The translations under genes were made by a program, and so were the position numbers. Below, piece by piece: positions 51,302-60,444 of a DNA stretch of 64,000 nucleotides. Every line of letters begins with the position of its first letter. The stretch's first letter is position 1. Under the pieces are notes generated by a model that made no database searches, was not told where the DNA came from, and worked only from the letters and a program-made list of their open reading frames with translations. This DNA is from CAYFYS01 sp965202905 (GTDB taxonomy: Bacteria > Pseudomonadota > Alphaproteobacteria > MPNO01): positions 3,286,001 through 3,350,000 of the forward strand of contig OZ241868.1 in the NCBI GenBank assembly GCA_965202905.1, given 5' to 3'.

Positions 51302-51916
51302 TTAGCGCGAGTAGTACTCGATGACCAGGTTCGGCTCCATCTGGACCGGATAGGGGATCTCGGCCAGTTGCGGCACGCGCAGGAACATCGCCTTCATCTT
51401 GTTGTAGTCGATGTCGAAATAGTCCGGCACGTCGCGCTCAGGCGATTCGATCGCCTCCAGCACCAGCCCGAGCTCGCGCGAACGCTCGCGGATCTCGATC
51501 ACGTCATCGATCCGCACCCGGAAAGACGGGATGGTCACCCGCCGGCCGTTGACCAGGATGTGTCCGTGGCTGATGAACTGGCGCGCGGCAAAGACGGTGG
51601 GCACGAACTTGAGCCGGTAGACCACCGCATCCAGGCGCTGCTCCAGCAGCCCGACCAGGTTCTCGACCGTGTCGCCGCGGCGGCGGACCGCCTCCTCGTA
51701 GGTGCGGCGGAACTGCTTCTCGGTGATGTTGCCGTAATAGCCCCGCAGCTTCTGCTTGGCCGCAAGCTGGGTGCCGAAGTCCGAGGTCTTGCGCCGCCGC
51801 TGGCCGTGCTGACCCGGCGGGTACTCGCGCTTGTTGACCGAACTCTTGGGCCGGCCCCACAGGTTCACGCCAAGCCGGCGGTTGATCTTGTACTTCGCGC
51901 GCACACGCTTGGTCAT
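51302..51916 (-). CDS. rpsD: 30S ribosomal protein S4
   Basis: A 204-residue protein with full S4 hallmarks: KINRRLGVNLWGRPKSSVNK and YPPGQHGQRRRKTSDFG at the N-terminus, then the S4 RNA-binding domain (RLDAVVYRLKFVPTVFAARQ, ISHGHILVNGRRVTIPSFRV). It nucleates assembly of the small subunit body. It is free-standing rather than in the alpha operon, as usual in alphaproteobacteria. A clear promoter lies about 100 bases upstream (52019-52048), giving a leader long enough for autoregulation, although no S4-binding fold is obvious. Confidence 0.97.
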   Translation of the reverse strand: MTKRVRAKYKINRRLGVNLWGRPKSSVNKREYPPGQHGQRRRKTSDFGTQLAAKQKLRGYYGNITEKQFRRTYEEAVRRRGDTVENLVGLLEQRLDAVVYRLKFVPTVFAARQFISHGHILVNGRRVTIPSFRVRIDDVIEIRERSRELGLVLEAIESPERDVPDYFDIDYNKMKAMFLRVPQLAEIPYPVQMEPNLVIEYYSR

Positions 51917-52018
51917 CGTCAGGTCCTCGTCTCTTGTTCTGGATCTTTCTTGTTCCGACAGGCTGCCCAGCGAGCCGGCGCAGCGGGGCTTGCAGCCCGC
52001 ATTCTCGGAAAGGCGTGG

Positions 52019-52048
52019 AGAATACAGGGATCGCCGGCGCGGAGTCAA
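52019..52048 (-). promoter_or_regulatory. Sigma-70-type promoter of rpsD
   Basis: On the minus strand TTGACT (complement of 52043-52048) is followed after 18 bases by TATTCT (complement of 52019-52024). Transcription would start near 52012 and run through a leader of about 95 bases to the rpsD ATG. The box sequences and the 18-base gap resemble the tRNA-Ala promoter at 1750-1779. Confidence 0.6.
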
Positions 52049-52176
52049 ACACCGCGCCGCCCGGCCGCTTTGCCCGCCTCGGCCCGGATCGCATGTCGGG
52101 AGGGGATGGGCTTGCGGTTCGCGACCGGGCTTCCGGCGCGGCGCAACGGATGCGTTCATCGCCGCCGGACATGGCT

Positions 52177-52956
52177 TCAACCCGGCTTTCGCCCGGTCAA
52201 CCCGACAATGATGCCACGCAGCGTGCGGACCTCCTGGTCGGTCAGATCGGCCCGGGCGAAGATGTTGCGGATGTTGCGCACCATGCGCGGGCGCCTGGCC
52301 GGCGGGTAGAGGAAGCCGCAGGCGTCGAGCTCGGATTCCAGGTGGTCGAACAGGTCCTGGATCTCGGCCTGGGTCGCGGCCTGGGCGCCCTTGCGCATCG
52401 GACGCGCCGCGGCCGGCCGGCCCGCCCCGCCGGCCCGGTACCACTCATAGGCCGTCAGCAGCACCGCCTGGGCAAGGTTGATCGAGGAATAGGCCGGGTT
52501 CGCCGGCACGATCACCAGCGCCTCGGCGAGCGCCGCATCTTCGTTGCCGAGCCCGCTTTTCTCGCGCCCGAAGAGCAGCGCAGCGCGCTCACCGCCTGCC
52601 TGGTACTCGCGCAGACGCGCCGCGGCCTCGTTAGGGGTCAGAACCGGCTTGACCATGTCGCGCACCCGGGCCGTGGTCGCCAGCACGTGCGAGACATCGG
52701 CAAGCGCCGCCTCGGTGGTCCCGAACAGGCGCGCATCGGCCAGCACCGCATCGGCGCCCGAGGCGGTGTTGATCGCCTTCTGGTTGGGCCAGTCGCCGCG
52801 CGGGGCGACCATCCGCAATTCGGTCAGGCCGAAATTGAGCATCGCACGCGCCGCCGCACCGATGTTCTCGCCGAGCTGCGGCTTGACCAGGACCACCACC
52901 GGCCCGCCCGGATCGGCCGCGGCGACCGCCCTGCGGCTGCGGTCGGCGCCCGCCAT
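52177..52956 (-). CDS. trmJ: tRNA (cytidine/uridine-2'-O-)-methyltransferase TrmJ
   Basis: A 259-residue SPOUT-fold methyltransferase. It starts VVVLVKPQLGENIGAAARAM (motif 1 with the catalytic-site Asn/Arg), contains ALLFGREKSGLGNED (motif 2), and NPAYSSINLAQAVLLTAYEW (motif 3, in the knot). The C-terminal helices are typical of TrmJ, which modifies position 32 of the anticodon loop. The ATG at 52956 shares its A with the TGA of cimA, so the two are coupled; rpsD downstream has its own promoter. Confidence 0.88.
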   Translation of the reverse strand: MAGADRSRRAVAAADPGGPVVVLVKPQLGENIGAAARAMLNFGLTELRMVAPRGDWPNQKAINTASGADAVLADARLFGTTEAALADVSHVLATTARVRDMVKPVLTPNEAAARLREYQAGGERAALLFGREKSGLGNEDAALAEALVIVPANPAYSSINLAQAVLLTAYEWYRAGGAGRPAAARPMRKGAQAATQAEIQDLFDHLESELDACGFLYPPARRPRMVRNIRNIFARADLTDQEVRTLRGIIVGLTGRKPG

Positions 52957-54554
52957 CAGGCCGCCGGAGCGCCGTCTCGGAACAGCTTGTAGGCGATCGA
53001 GTCGTTGAGCGCGTTGTAGGAAGCATCGATCACGTTGGTCGAGACCCCGATCGAGGACCAGCCCTGCTCGATCGTATCGGCGCTTTCGATCATCACCCTG
53101 GTTACGGCCTGGGTGCCTGCGGCCGGCGTCAGGATCCGCACCTTGTAGTCGATCAGACGCATCTCGGCGAGCCCGGGATAGACCGGGATCAGCACCTTGC
53201 GCAGCGCGTTGTCGAGCGCGTTGACCGGGCCGTTTCCTTCCGCGACCGCCATGTGGCGCCCGTCGCCCATGTCGACCTTGACGGTGGCTTCCGACAGGGT
53301 GATCAGCTCGCCGCGGGCGTTCCAGCGGCGCTCGTCGAACACCCGGAAGCCGTGGAGCCGGAAGTACTCCGGCACCTGGCCCAGCACACGGCGGGCCAGG
53401 AGCTCGAAGCTCGCGCCCGCGCCGTCATAGGCGTAACCCTCGTACTCGCGGCGCTTGACCTCCTCCAGCAGGCGGGGAACCTTGGCGTTGCCGGGATCGA
53501 TCTCGAGCCCGATTTCGCGGAAGCGGGCCAGGATGTTCGACCGGCCGGCCTGGTCGGAGACCACGACGTGACGCCGGTTGCCGACCAGCGCGGGATCGAC
53601 ATGCTCGTAGGTTCTGGGGTCTTTCTCGACCGCCGAGACGTGCAGACCGCCCTTGTGGGCGAAGGCCGACTCGCCGACATAGGCGGCGTTCCTGGCCGAC
53701 GCCCGGTTGAGCCGCTCGTCCAGCAGGCGCGAGACGGCGGTAAGCTGGGCGAGCCCCTCCGCGTCGAGCCCCGTTTCGAAGCCCATCTTCAACATCAGGC
53801 TCGGGACGATCGAGACCAGGTTGGCGTTGCCGCAGCGCTCCCCCAGGCCGTTGAGCGTGCCCTGGACTTGGCGCGCGCCGGCCCGCACGGCGGCCAGGCT
53901 GTTGGCGACCGCGTTCTCGGTGTCGTTGTGGCAATGGATGCCGAGATGGCTGCCGGGTACGGCCTTGGCCGCCTCGGCCACGATCCGCTCGATCTCGTCG
54001 GGCAAGGCGCCGCCGTTGGTGTCGCACAGCACCACCCAGCGGGCGCCGGCCGCATGGGCGGCCTTCACGCAGGCCAGCGCGAAGTCCGGATTGGTCTTGT
54101 AGCCGTCGAAGAAATGCTCGGCATCGAACATCACCTCGTCCTTGTGGCGGCCGAGATGGACGATGCTGTCGGCGATCATCGCGACGTTCTCGTCCTTGGA
54201 GATGCCGAGCGCGACGTCGACGTGAAAGTCCCAGGTCTTGCCGACGATGCAGGCGACCGGCGCCTTGGCGTCGATGAGGCTCGCCAGACCGGGGTCGTTC
54301 TCCGCGCTGCGCCCGGGCCGCCGGGTCATGCCGAAGGCGGTCAGCCGGGATCGCGAAAGCGCCGGCGGGCCGGCGAAGACCGCATCGTCGGTCGGGTTCG
54401 CCCCGGGCCATCCCCCCTCGACATAGTCGATCCCCAGCCGATCGAGCGCGCGGGCGATCGCCACCTTGTCGGCCACCCCGAAATCCACCCCTTGGGTCTG
54501 CGCCCCGTCGCGCAAGGTGGAATCGAACAGATGGACGCGGTTGTCGCTACTCAT
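52956..54554 (-). CDS. cimA: (R)-Citramalate synthase
   Basis: A 532-residue enzyme of the isopropylmalate/citramalate synthase family. The metal and substrate site is at the start (LFDSTLRDGAQTQGVDFGV); HCHNDTENAVANSLAAV has the second metal histidines; LNGLGERCGNANL and the C-terminal LeuA-dimer regulatory domain (GNGPVNALDNALRKVL) follow. The sequence TLRDGAQTQGVDF is the CimA form rather than LeuA. It condenses pyruvate with acetyl-CoA in the threonine-independent isoleucine route. It overlaps trmJ; the 200 bases upstream, to cysS, hold no gene. Confidence 0.9.
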   Translation of the reverse strand: MSSDNRVHLFDSTLRDGAQTQGVDFGVADKVAIARALDRLGIDYVEGGWPGANPTDDAVFAGPPALSRSRLTAFGMTRRPGRSAENDPGLASLIDAKAPVACIVGKTWDFHVDVALGISKDENVAMIADSIVHLGRHKDEVMFDAEHFFDGYKTNPDFALACVKAAHAAGARWVVLCDTNGGALPDEIERIVAEAAKAVPGSHLGIHCHNDTENAVANSLAAVRAGARQVQGTLNGLGERCGNANLVSIVPSLMLKMGFETGLDAEGLAQLTAVSRLLDERLNRASARNAAYVGESAFAHKGGLHVSAVEKDPRTYEHVDPALVGNRRHVVVSDQAGRSNILARFREIGLEIDPGNAKVPRLLEEVKRREYEGYAYDGAGASFELLARRVLGQVPEYFRLHGFRVFDERRWNARGELITLSEATVKVDMGDGRHMAVAEGNGPVNALDNALRKVLIPVYPGLAEMRLIDYKVRILTPAAGTQAVTRVMIESADTIEQGWSSIGVSTNVIDASYNALNDSIAYKLFRDGAPAA

Positions 54555-54756
54555 CCCATTTCACAGACAGCTATCGTGGCTTCCGTATGAATAAATCTTG
54601 TCGGTTTTCGGCCAACACCCGATATCCGACGCCATGCACGGCCCTCTGTTCGGCCTGTTCGGCGCTGTGCGACCGGTCCAAGACCCGTTCCGGTTTTGCC
54701 CGAGGAGGCCCCGGCCGGCGATCGGTGGTCAGCGCCGGCGCCGGTTGACAGCGCGG

Positions 54757-56136
54757 TCATAGCCGCCTCCAGTCGGTCTTTCCGTCCGGGCGATCGAGGA
54801 CGACGACGTTGTGCTTTTCGGTCAGTACCGCGCGCAGCCGGTCGGCTTCGGCGAAGTCGCGGGCGGCGCGGGCGGCCGCGCGGGCAGCGACCAGATCGTC
54901 GATTTCCGAGGACTCGCCGTGCTTAAGCCAGGTCTCGGGGGCCTGATCCAGGAGGCCGAGCAAGCCTCCGGACAGGGCGAGCGCGCCCTTGAGCGCGGCA
55001 CGTTCTTCGCGCATGGCGGCCTTGTTGAGCGCCGTCGCGATGTCGTGCATTCCGGCCAGCGCGCGCGGGGTGTTGAGATCGTCTTCCAACGCGGCGACCA
55101 CGCGCCCGATGTGTTCAGCGGCCCCACGCGCGTCCGCCTCGACGTCGCGGACGGCGTCCAGCGCCCCGTAGAGCCGGTCCAGCGCGCCGTTCGCCTGCTC
55201 GACGCCGTCCAGGGAAAAATCGAGCGGCTGGCGGTAGTGAGCGCTCAGCAAGGCCAGGCGAACGGCCTCGCCCGGCGCCTTGGCCAAGAGGTCGTGCACA
55301 GTCAGAAAATTGCCGAGCGATTTCGACATCTTCTCGCCGTTCACCGTCACATAGCCGTTATGCACCCAGTGGCGGACGAAGGTCTTGCCGCCATGCGCGC
55401 AGGTCGATTGGGCGATTTCGTTCTCGTGGTGGGGGAAAATCAGGTCCTGGCCGCCGCCGTGGATGTCGAAGGTCTCTCCCAGGTGCTTCCTGGACATGGC
55501 CGAGCATTCGAGATGCCAGCCCGGCCTGCCGCGGCCCCACGGGCTGTCCCAGCCCGGCCGGGCGGCGTCCGACGGCTTCCACAGGACGAAATCGGCCGGG
55601 TCCTTCTTGTAGGGCGCGACCTCGACCCGGGCGCCGGCAATCAGCTCGTCCCGGCTGTGGCGCGACAGCGCGCCGTAGCCCTCCATCTCCGCGACCGCGA
55701 ACAACACGTGGCCGTCGGCGGCATAGGCGTGGCCGGAGGCGATCAGGGTCCCGATCATCCCGATCATCTCGGCGACGTGATCGGTCGCACTGGGCTCGGC
55801 GCTGGGCGGCAGCGCACCGAGGGCCGCCATGTCCCGGTGGAAGATCCCGGCATATCTGCTGGTGATCGTCTCGATCGGCTCGCCGGTCTCCTGCGAGACG
55901 GCGATGATCTTGTCGTCGATGTCGGTGATGTTGCGGACATAGGTGACGCAGTCTCCGCCGTAGAGATGGCGCAGCAGGCGGTAGAGCACATCGAAGACGA
56001 CAACCGGCCGGGCGTTGCCGATATGGGCGAAGTCGTAGACCGTCGGCCCGCAGACATACATCCGAACGTTCTTCGGATCGATCGGCTCGAACCGCTCTTT
56101 CTTGCGGCCGAGCGTGTTGTAGAGCGTGAGCGCCAT
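54757..56136 (-). CDS. cysS: Cysteinyl-tRNA synthetase
   Basis: A 459-residue class I synthetase of normal length. The zinc cysteine (Cys29) and HIGN signature are in YVCGPTVYDFAHIGNARPVV; RNITDIDDKI follows. Further zinc ligands are in WHLECSAMS and GGGQDLIFPHHENE; the KMSKSLGNF loop follows. It charges tRNA-Cys. The start at 56136 lies one base after the nadE stop, so the genes are probably cotranscribed. Confidence 0.96.
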   Translation of the reverse strand: MALTLYNTLGRKKERFEPIDPKNVRMYVCGPTVYDFAHIGNARPVVVFDVLYRLLRHLYGGDCVTYVRNITDIDDKIIAVSQETGEPIETITSRYAGIFHRDMAALGALPPSAEPSATDHVAEMIGMIGTLIASGHAYAADGHVLFAVAEMEGYGALSRHSRDELIAGARVEVAPYKKDPADFVLWKPSDAARPGWDSPWGRGRPGWHLECSAMSRKHLGETFDIHGGGQDLIFPHHENEIAQSTCAHGGKTFVRHWVHNGYVTVNGEKMSKSLGNFLTVHDLLAKAPGEAVRLALLSAHYRQPLDFSLDGVEQANGALDRLYGALDAVRDVEADARGAAEHIGRVVAALEDDLNTPRALAGMHDIATALNKAAMREERAALKGALALSGGLLGLLDQAPETWLKHGESSEIDDLVAARAAARAARDFAEADRLRAVLTEKHNVVVLDRPDGKTDWRRL

Positions 56137-56137
56137 A

Positions 56138-57802
56138 TCACGGCCTGCCCTTGAAGGCGTTGACGATCGGATAGCGCCGGTCGCGGCCGAAGGACCGGCG
56201 GGTGATCTTTACGCCCGGCGGCGCCTGGCGGCGCTTGTATTCCGCGCCCAGCAGCATGCGCCAGACCCGCAGCACCAGCGGGCGCCCGAACCCGGTCTCC
56301 TCGACCGTCGCATCGACGCCCATGTCGCGCTCGACCAGGCAGTCGAGGATGGCGTCGAGGTCGTCATAGGGCGGCAGCGTGTCGTCGTCGCGCTGGTCGG
56401 GTTTGAGCTCGGCCGAGGGCGGTTTGGTAATCACGGATTCGGGGACGACCGCACCCTCCGGGCCAAGGACGCCGGCGGGCGTATTCTCGTTGCGCCAGCG
56501 GCAGAGCGCAAACACCGTTGTCTTGTAGACGTCCTTCAGCACCGAGTAGCCGCCGCACATGTCGCCGTAAAGCGTCGCGTAGCCGACCGACATCTCGGAC
56601 TTGTTGCCGGTCGAGAGCACCATCGCGCCGGTCTTGTTGGACAGCGCCATCAGCGCCATGCCGCGCGCGCGCGCCTGGATGTTCTCCTCGGTGGTGTCCG
56701 GCGGCAGGTTGCCGAAGACCGGCCGCAGCATCGTCTCGAAGGCCTCCATCGCCGGGCCGATCGAGATCGTATCGAGCTTGACGCCGAGCGCCGCGGCCGT
56801 AACCGCGGCATCCGCCAGGCTCTCGTCCGAGGTGTAGGGCGAGGGCATCATCACGCAGCGCACCCGGTCGGGGCCCAGCGCGTCGATCGCCACCGCGGCG
56901 GTGAGCGCGGAGTCGATTCCGCCGGAAAGGCCGACGATCACGCCGGGAAAGCCGTTCTTGGCGACGTAGTCCCTGAGGCCCAGAGTCATCGCCTCGTAGA
57001 TTGAGGAGAGCCCCGCCTCGGGCGCGTGGCGCGCGGCGGTCTCGCAGGTCCAGGCGCCATTCTCGCGGACCCAGCGCGTGGCCAGCAGCGCCTCGCGCCA
57101 ACTCGGCGCCTGGGCGCGCAGCGCGGCATCGCCGCCCAGCACGAACGAGCCGCCGTCGAAGACCAGCTCATCCTGGCCGCCGATCTGGTTGACGTAGATC
57201 ATCGGCAGATGCGACTCGGTCACCCGCGCGACCGCAAGGTTGAGCCGCACATCGGTCTTGTCGACCTCGTAGGGCGAGCCGTTGATCACCACCAGGATTT
57301 CCGCGCCCGATTCCTCCAGGCACTCGGCGACCTCGTCGGTCCACATGTCTTCGCAGACCATCACGCCCAGCCGGACGCCGCGGAAGTTGATCGGCCCCGG
57401 CAGCGGGCCGGCGGCGAAGACGCGCTTCTCGTCGAACACGCCGTAGTTCGGCAGGTCGTGCTTGCGCCGGATGTCGGCGATGCCGCCACCGGCGAGCAGG
57501 ACGGCGGCGTTGTAGACCATGCCGTTTTCGGCCCAGGGCGTGCCGACCAGGAGCGCTGGCCCGCTTTCGCCCGTCTCGGCGGCGAGCGTCTCGAGCTCCC
57601 GACGAACCGTCTCCTGGAAAGAAGGGCGGATCACCAAGTCTTCGGGCGGATAGCCCGACAGCACCAGCTCGGCGGCGACGACCAGATCGGCGCCCATCGC
57701 GGCCGCCTCGTTCCGCGCGGCACTCAGCCGGCGGGCGTTGCCGACGACATCGCCGACCGTCGGGTTGAGCTGGGCGAGGACGATGGTCAGCCCGTCGGTC
57801 AT
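56138..57802 (-). CDS. nadE: Glutamine-dependent NAD+ synthetase
   Basis: A 554-residue two-domain enzyme. The N-terminal nitrilase-type glutaminase has the Glu-Lys-Cys set (AAELVLSGYPPEDL, EKRVFAAG, GVMVCEDMWTDE). The C-terminal synthetase has the ATP-pyrophosphatase loop VGLSGGIDSALTAAVA and later STGNKSEMSVGYATLYGDM. It amidates deamido-NAD+ to NAD+ with glutamine as ammonia donor. It lies one base from cysS and 24 bases after the DAHP synthase, giving a likely operon of DAHP synthase, nadE, cysS. Confidence 0.95.
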   Translation of the reverse strand: MTDGLTIVLAQLNPTVGDVVGNARRLSAARNEAAAMGADLVVAAELVLSGYPPEDLVIRPSFQETVRRELETLAAETGESGPALLVGTPWAENGMVYNAAVLLAGGGIADIRRKHDLPNYGVFDEKRVFAAGPLPGPINFRGVRLGVMVCEDMWTDEVAECLEESGAEILVVINGSPYEVDKTDVRLNLAVARVTESHLPMIYVNQIGGQDELVFDGGSFVLGGDAALRAQAPSWREALLATRWVRENGAWTCETAARHAPEAGLSSIYEAMTLGLRDYVAKNGFPGVIVGLSGGIDSALTAAVAIDALGPDRVRCVMMPSPYTSDESLADAAVTAAALGVKLDTISIGPAMEAFETMLRPVFGNLPPDTTEENIQARARGMALMALSNKTGAMVLSTGNKSEMSVGYATLYGDMCGGYSVLKDVYKTTVFALCRWRNENTPAGVLGPEGAVVPESVITKPPSAELKPDQRDDDTLPPYDDLDAILDCLVERDMGVDATVEETGFGRPLVLRVWRMLLGAEYKRRQAPPGVKITRRSFGRDRRYPIVNAFKGRP

Positions 57803-57826
57803 GCTCGGACGGCTTGTCCCGCGCCG

Positions 57827-59215
57827 CTATTCCGCGGCTGCGGCCGGGTGGGCGGCGGCGGCGGCGCGGTCGCGCTCGGCCTTCAGCGCCTCGGCCACCC
57901 GGAAGGCGAGATCGAGCGACTGGCTGGCGTTGAGCCGCGGGTCGCAATGGGTGTGATAGCGGTCGCCGAGATTGGCCTCGGCGACCGCCCGGCTGCCGCC
58001 AATGCATTCGGTGACGTTCTGCCCGGTGAGCTCGACATGGATGCCGCCGGCATGGGTTCCCTCGGCGCGATGGATGGCGAAGAAGTCCCGCACCTCCGAC
58101 AGGATGGACTCGAACATACGGGTCTTGAAGCCGTTCTGCGCCTTGACGATGTTGCCGTGCATCGGATCGCAGGCCCAGACGACCCTGCGGCCCTCGCGGG
58201 CGGCCGCGCGGACCAGCGGCGGGAGCTTCTCGGCCACCCGACCCGCGCCCATCCGGGCATACAACGTGAGCCGGCCCGGCAGGTTCGCCGGGTCGAGCCG
58301 GTCGATCAGCCGCAACATGTCGTCGGGCTCGAGGCTCGGGCCGGCCTTGAGGCCCAAGGGGTTGGCCACCCCGCGCAGGAACTCGACATGGGCCTCGTCG
58401 ATGTTCCGCGTCCGGTCGCCGATCCACAGCAGATGGGCCGAGGTGTCGTACCAGTGCCCGGAGGTCGAATCGACCCGGGTCATCGCCTCCTCGTAGCCGA
58501 GCAGCAGGGCCTCGTGGGAGGTGTAGAAATCGGTCTCGCGGATCTGCGCCACCGTGTCGGATGTCAGCCCGCAGGCCGCCATGAAGCGCAGCGCCTCGTC
58601 CAGCCGGCTGGCGAGGTCGGCGTAGCGGTCCGCCATCCCGTTGGCGACGAAATCGAGGTTCCAGCGGTGGATCTCATGCAGGTCGGCATAGCCGCCTTGC
58701 GCGAAGGCGCGCAGCAGATTCAGCGTCGCCGCGGACTGGTTGTAGGCCTGGATCATGCGTTCGGGATCGGGTGCGCGGGCCTTTGCGGCAAACGGCATGT
58801 CGTTGATCATGTCGCCGCGGTAGCTCGGCAACTCAATGCCGTCGACGGTCTCGGTTTCGGCCGAGCGCGGCTTGGCGAACTGGCCGGCAAGCCGCCCGAC
58901 CTTGACCACGGGGACGCCGCTGCCGAAGATCAGCACGATCGCCATCTGCAGAAGCACACGGAAGGTGTCGCGAATGTTGTCGGGGTGGAACTCGGCGAAG
59001 CTTTCGGCGCAGTCCCCGCCCTGTAGCAGGAAGGCCCTGCCCTCGGCGACATCGGCAAGCTGGCTATGCAGCCGGCGCGCCTCCCCCGCGAACACCAGCG
59101 GCGGATAGCCGCGCAGCCGATCTTCGGCGGCCTTCAGCGCGGCCGGATCGTCGTAATACGGCACCTGACGGATCGGCTTGGCACGCCAGCCGCCGGGGGT
59201 CCACTCCCCGCTCAT
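57827..59215 (-). CDS. Class II 3-deoxy-7-phosphoheptulonate (DAHP) synthase
   Basis: A 462-residue plant-type (class II) DAHP synthase, the first step of the shikimate pathway from erythrose 4-phosphate and PEP. Landmarks are WTPGGWRAKPIRQVPYYDDP at the start, FLLQGGDCAESFAEF with the metal cysteine, GRLAGQFAKPRS, LLGYEEAMTRVDSTSGHWYD and WACDPMHGNIVKA. The C-terminus ends in an alanine-rich tail. It heads the cluster with nadE and cysS. Class II forms are common in alphaproteobacteria. Confidence 0.95.
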   Translation of the reverse strand: MSGEWTPGGWRAKPIRQVPYYDDPAALKAAEDRLRGYPPLVFAGEARRLHSQLADVAEGRAFLLQGGDCAESFAEFHPDNIRDTFRVLLQMAIVLIFGSGVPVVKVGRLAGQFAKPRSAETETVDGIELPSYRGDMINDMPFAAKARAPDPERMIQAYNQSAATLNLLRAFAQGGYADLHEIHRWNLDFVANGMADRYADLASRLDEALRFMAACGLTSDTVAQIRETDFYTSHEALLLGYEEAMTRVDSTSGHWYDTSAHLLWIGDRTRNIDEAHVEFLRGVANPLGLKAGPSLEPDDMLRLIDRLDPANLPGRLTLYARMGAGRVAEKLPPLVRAAAREGRRVVWACDPMHGNIVKAQNGFKTRMFESILSEVRDFFAIHRAEGTHAGGIHVELTGQNVTECIGGSRAVAEANLGDRYHTHCDPRLNASQSLDLAFRVAEALKAERDRAAAAAHPAAAAE

Positions 59216-59360
59216 GACACTCAGTCGCCCCGGAAAGAGTCTTGTCGGCGATCAAGGCGCCGCCCTGCGCCGCCCTATACGCGATTGCCGACGATTGCGC
59301 CAGCACTTCCTTGCCCGCTCAGCCGGACGGCGGCGGCCTGGACCTCCGCAGAGCGTTTCT

Positions 59361-60221
59361 TCAGCTCTGGTCCCACTCCACCGGCGCGGCGTCGGGGGTC
59401 TCGGGCTCGTAGTACCACTTCAGGCCCAGCGGCTCTTCGCTGAGCACGTTCGTCTTGAAGCTCCGCCACGCCTGGATCTCGAAATAGTCGAGCGGACCGC
59501 CGTGGGCGCGAAGCCGATGCGGCACGCCGGGGGGAAAATAGACGAGCGTACCCGGTTCGAGCTCCTGAGAGGCGTCGCCGACTTCGACCACGCCGCGGCC
59601 CTTGAAGGTCATGTAGCAATGGGCGGCGCCGTTCGGGTTGGCGCCGGTGCCGACATGCGCGTGATAGGGCGAGGAGCCGCCCTCGTGATAGTGCATCTCG
59701 CCGGCCTGAATGGCGTTGGTGGGGGTGAGCCTGCCGCCGTCGGGAAACCTGACGGTGGACTCCGCGCAGAAACGGCGCACGCGGCCGCCGCTGGCGTCGC
59801 TGAGCGCGCGGAGCGTCTTGCGATTGAAGAAATACCCCGGCCCCCCCGGCAATCCGGCTTCGACGGCGGCGGGAGGCTTGGGCGCAACCATGTGCAGCAG
59901 TTCCAGATCCGATCCGGACGCTTCGAATCGCGCCGATTCGCCCGGCGCGAGCAGCACGCCGGCGCCTTCTTCGGTCGGGTGCGACTCGTCGTTGAAGCCG
60001 ATGCGGCCCTCTGTCGACCCCTCCATGACGTAAACCAAGTGGTAATCGCCGCTTGCCCGGGGTTCGAACCGCCGACCGTCCGGCACCGTTCGCCGGTAGA
60101 CGGTCAGGGTCTTCGAACCGCACAGGCTTTCGCCGCAGATCGTTTTCTCAAACCCGGATTCGACCGGCCTGGCCTCGACGGTGTTCGAATCGATGATTGA
60201 AACGTCGCTGATTGTCGCCAT
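59361..60221 (-). CDS. Bicupin protein
   Basis: A 286-residue protein with two cupin barrels. The first (about residues 40-115) lacks clear histidine pairs (YHLVYVMEGSTEGRIGFND). The second is complete: EMHYHEGGSSPYHAHVG, KGRGVVEVGD and YFPPGVPHRLRAHGG, giving a likely metal centre. Near the C-terminus is KWYYEPETPDAAPVEW. The ATG at 60221 has GGAG-type pairing (GAGCAATGACCC region). It stands alone between gor and the DAHP synthase, 145 and 220 bases away. A dioxygenase or isomerase role is possible; none can be named. Confidence 0.8.
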   Translation of the reverse strand: MATISDVSIIDSNTVEARPVESGFEKTICGESLCGSKTLTVYRRTVPDGRRFEPRASGDYHLVYVMEGSTEGRIGFNDESHPTEEGAGVLLAPGESARFEASGSDLELLHMVAPKPPAAVEAGLPGGPGYFFNRKTLRALSDASGGRVRRFCAESTVRFPDGGRLTPTNAIQAGEMHYHEGGSSPYHAHVGTGANPNGAAHCYMTFKGRGVVEVGDASQELEPGTLVYFPPGVPHRLRAHGGPLDYFEIQAWRSFKTNVLSEEPLGLKWYYEPETPDAAPVEWDQS

Positions 60222-60444
60222 GGGTCATTGCTCCTGGGGACTCGATCGGTCATTCGTTGCGGCTGCGCGGTTACCCTGCCGGCGTACTGCGCGGGCGCAT
60301 GGCGGGGAGCGGGAGACAAACCCGACAGCCCGCAATACGGAAGATAACGCAGGGTCTGCGACGTTGTACATGGCGCGCGCCTTTCGGCCTTTACGCGCGC
60401 GACAGGCGTTGGGCGCCGCTCCTGAAGCGCCGATGAAGCGCCAA

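Noticed and set aside
57026..59026. 666-codon plus-strand frame opposite nadE and DAHP synthase
   Set aside because: It lies antisense to two unmistakable housekeeping genes and has no domain.
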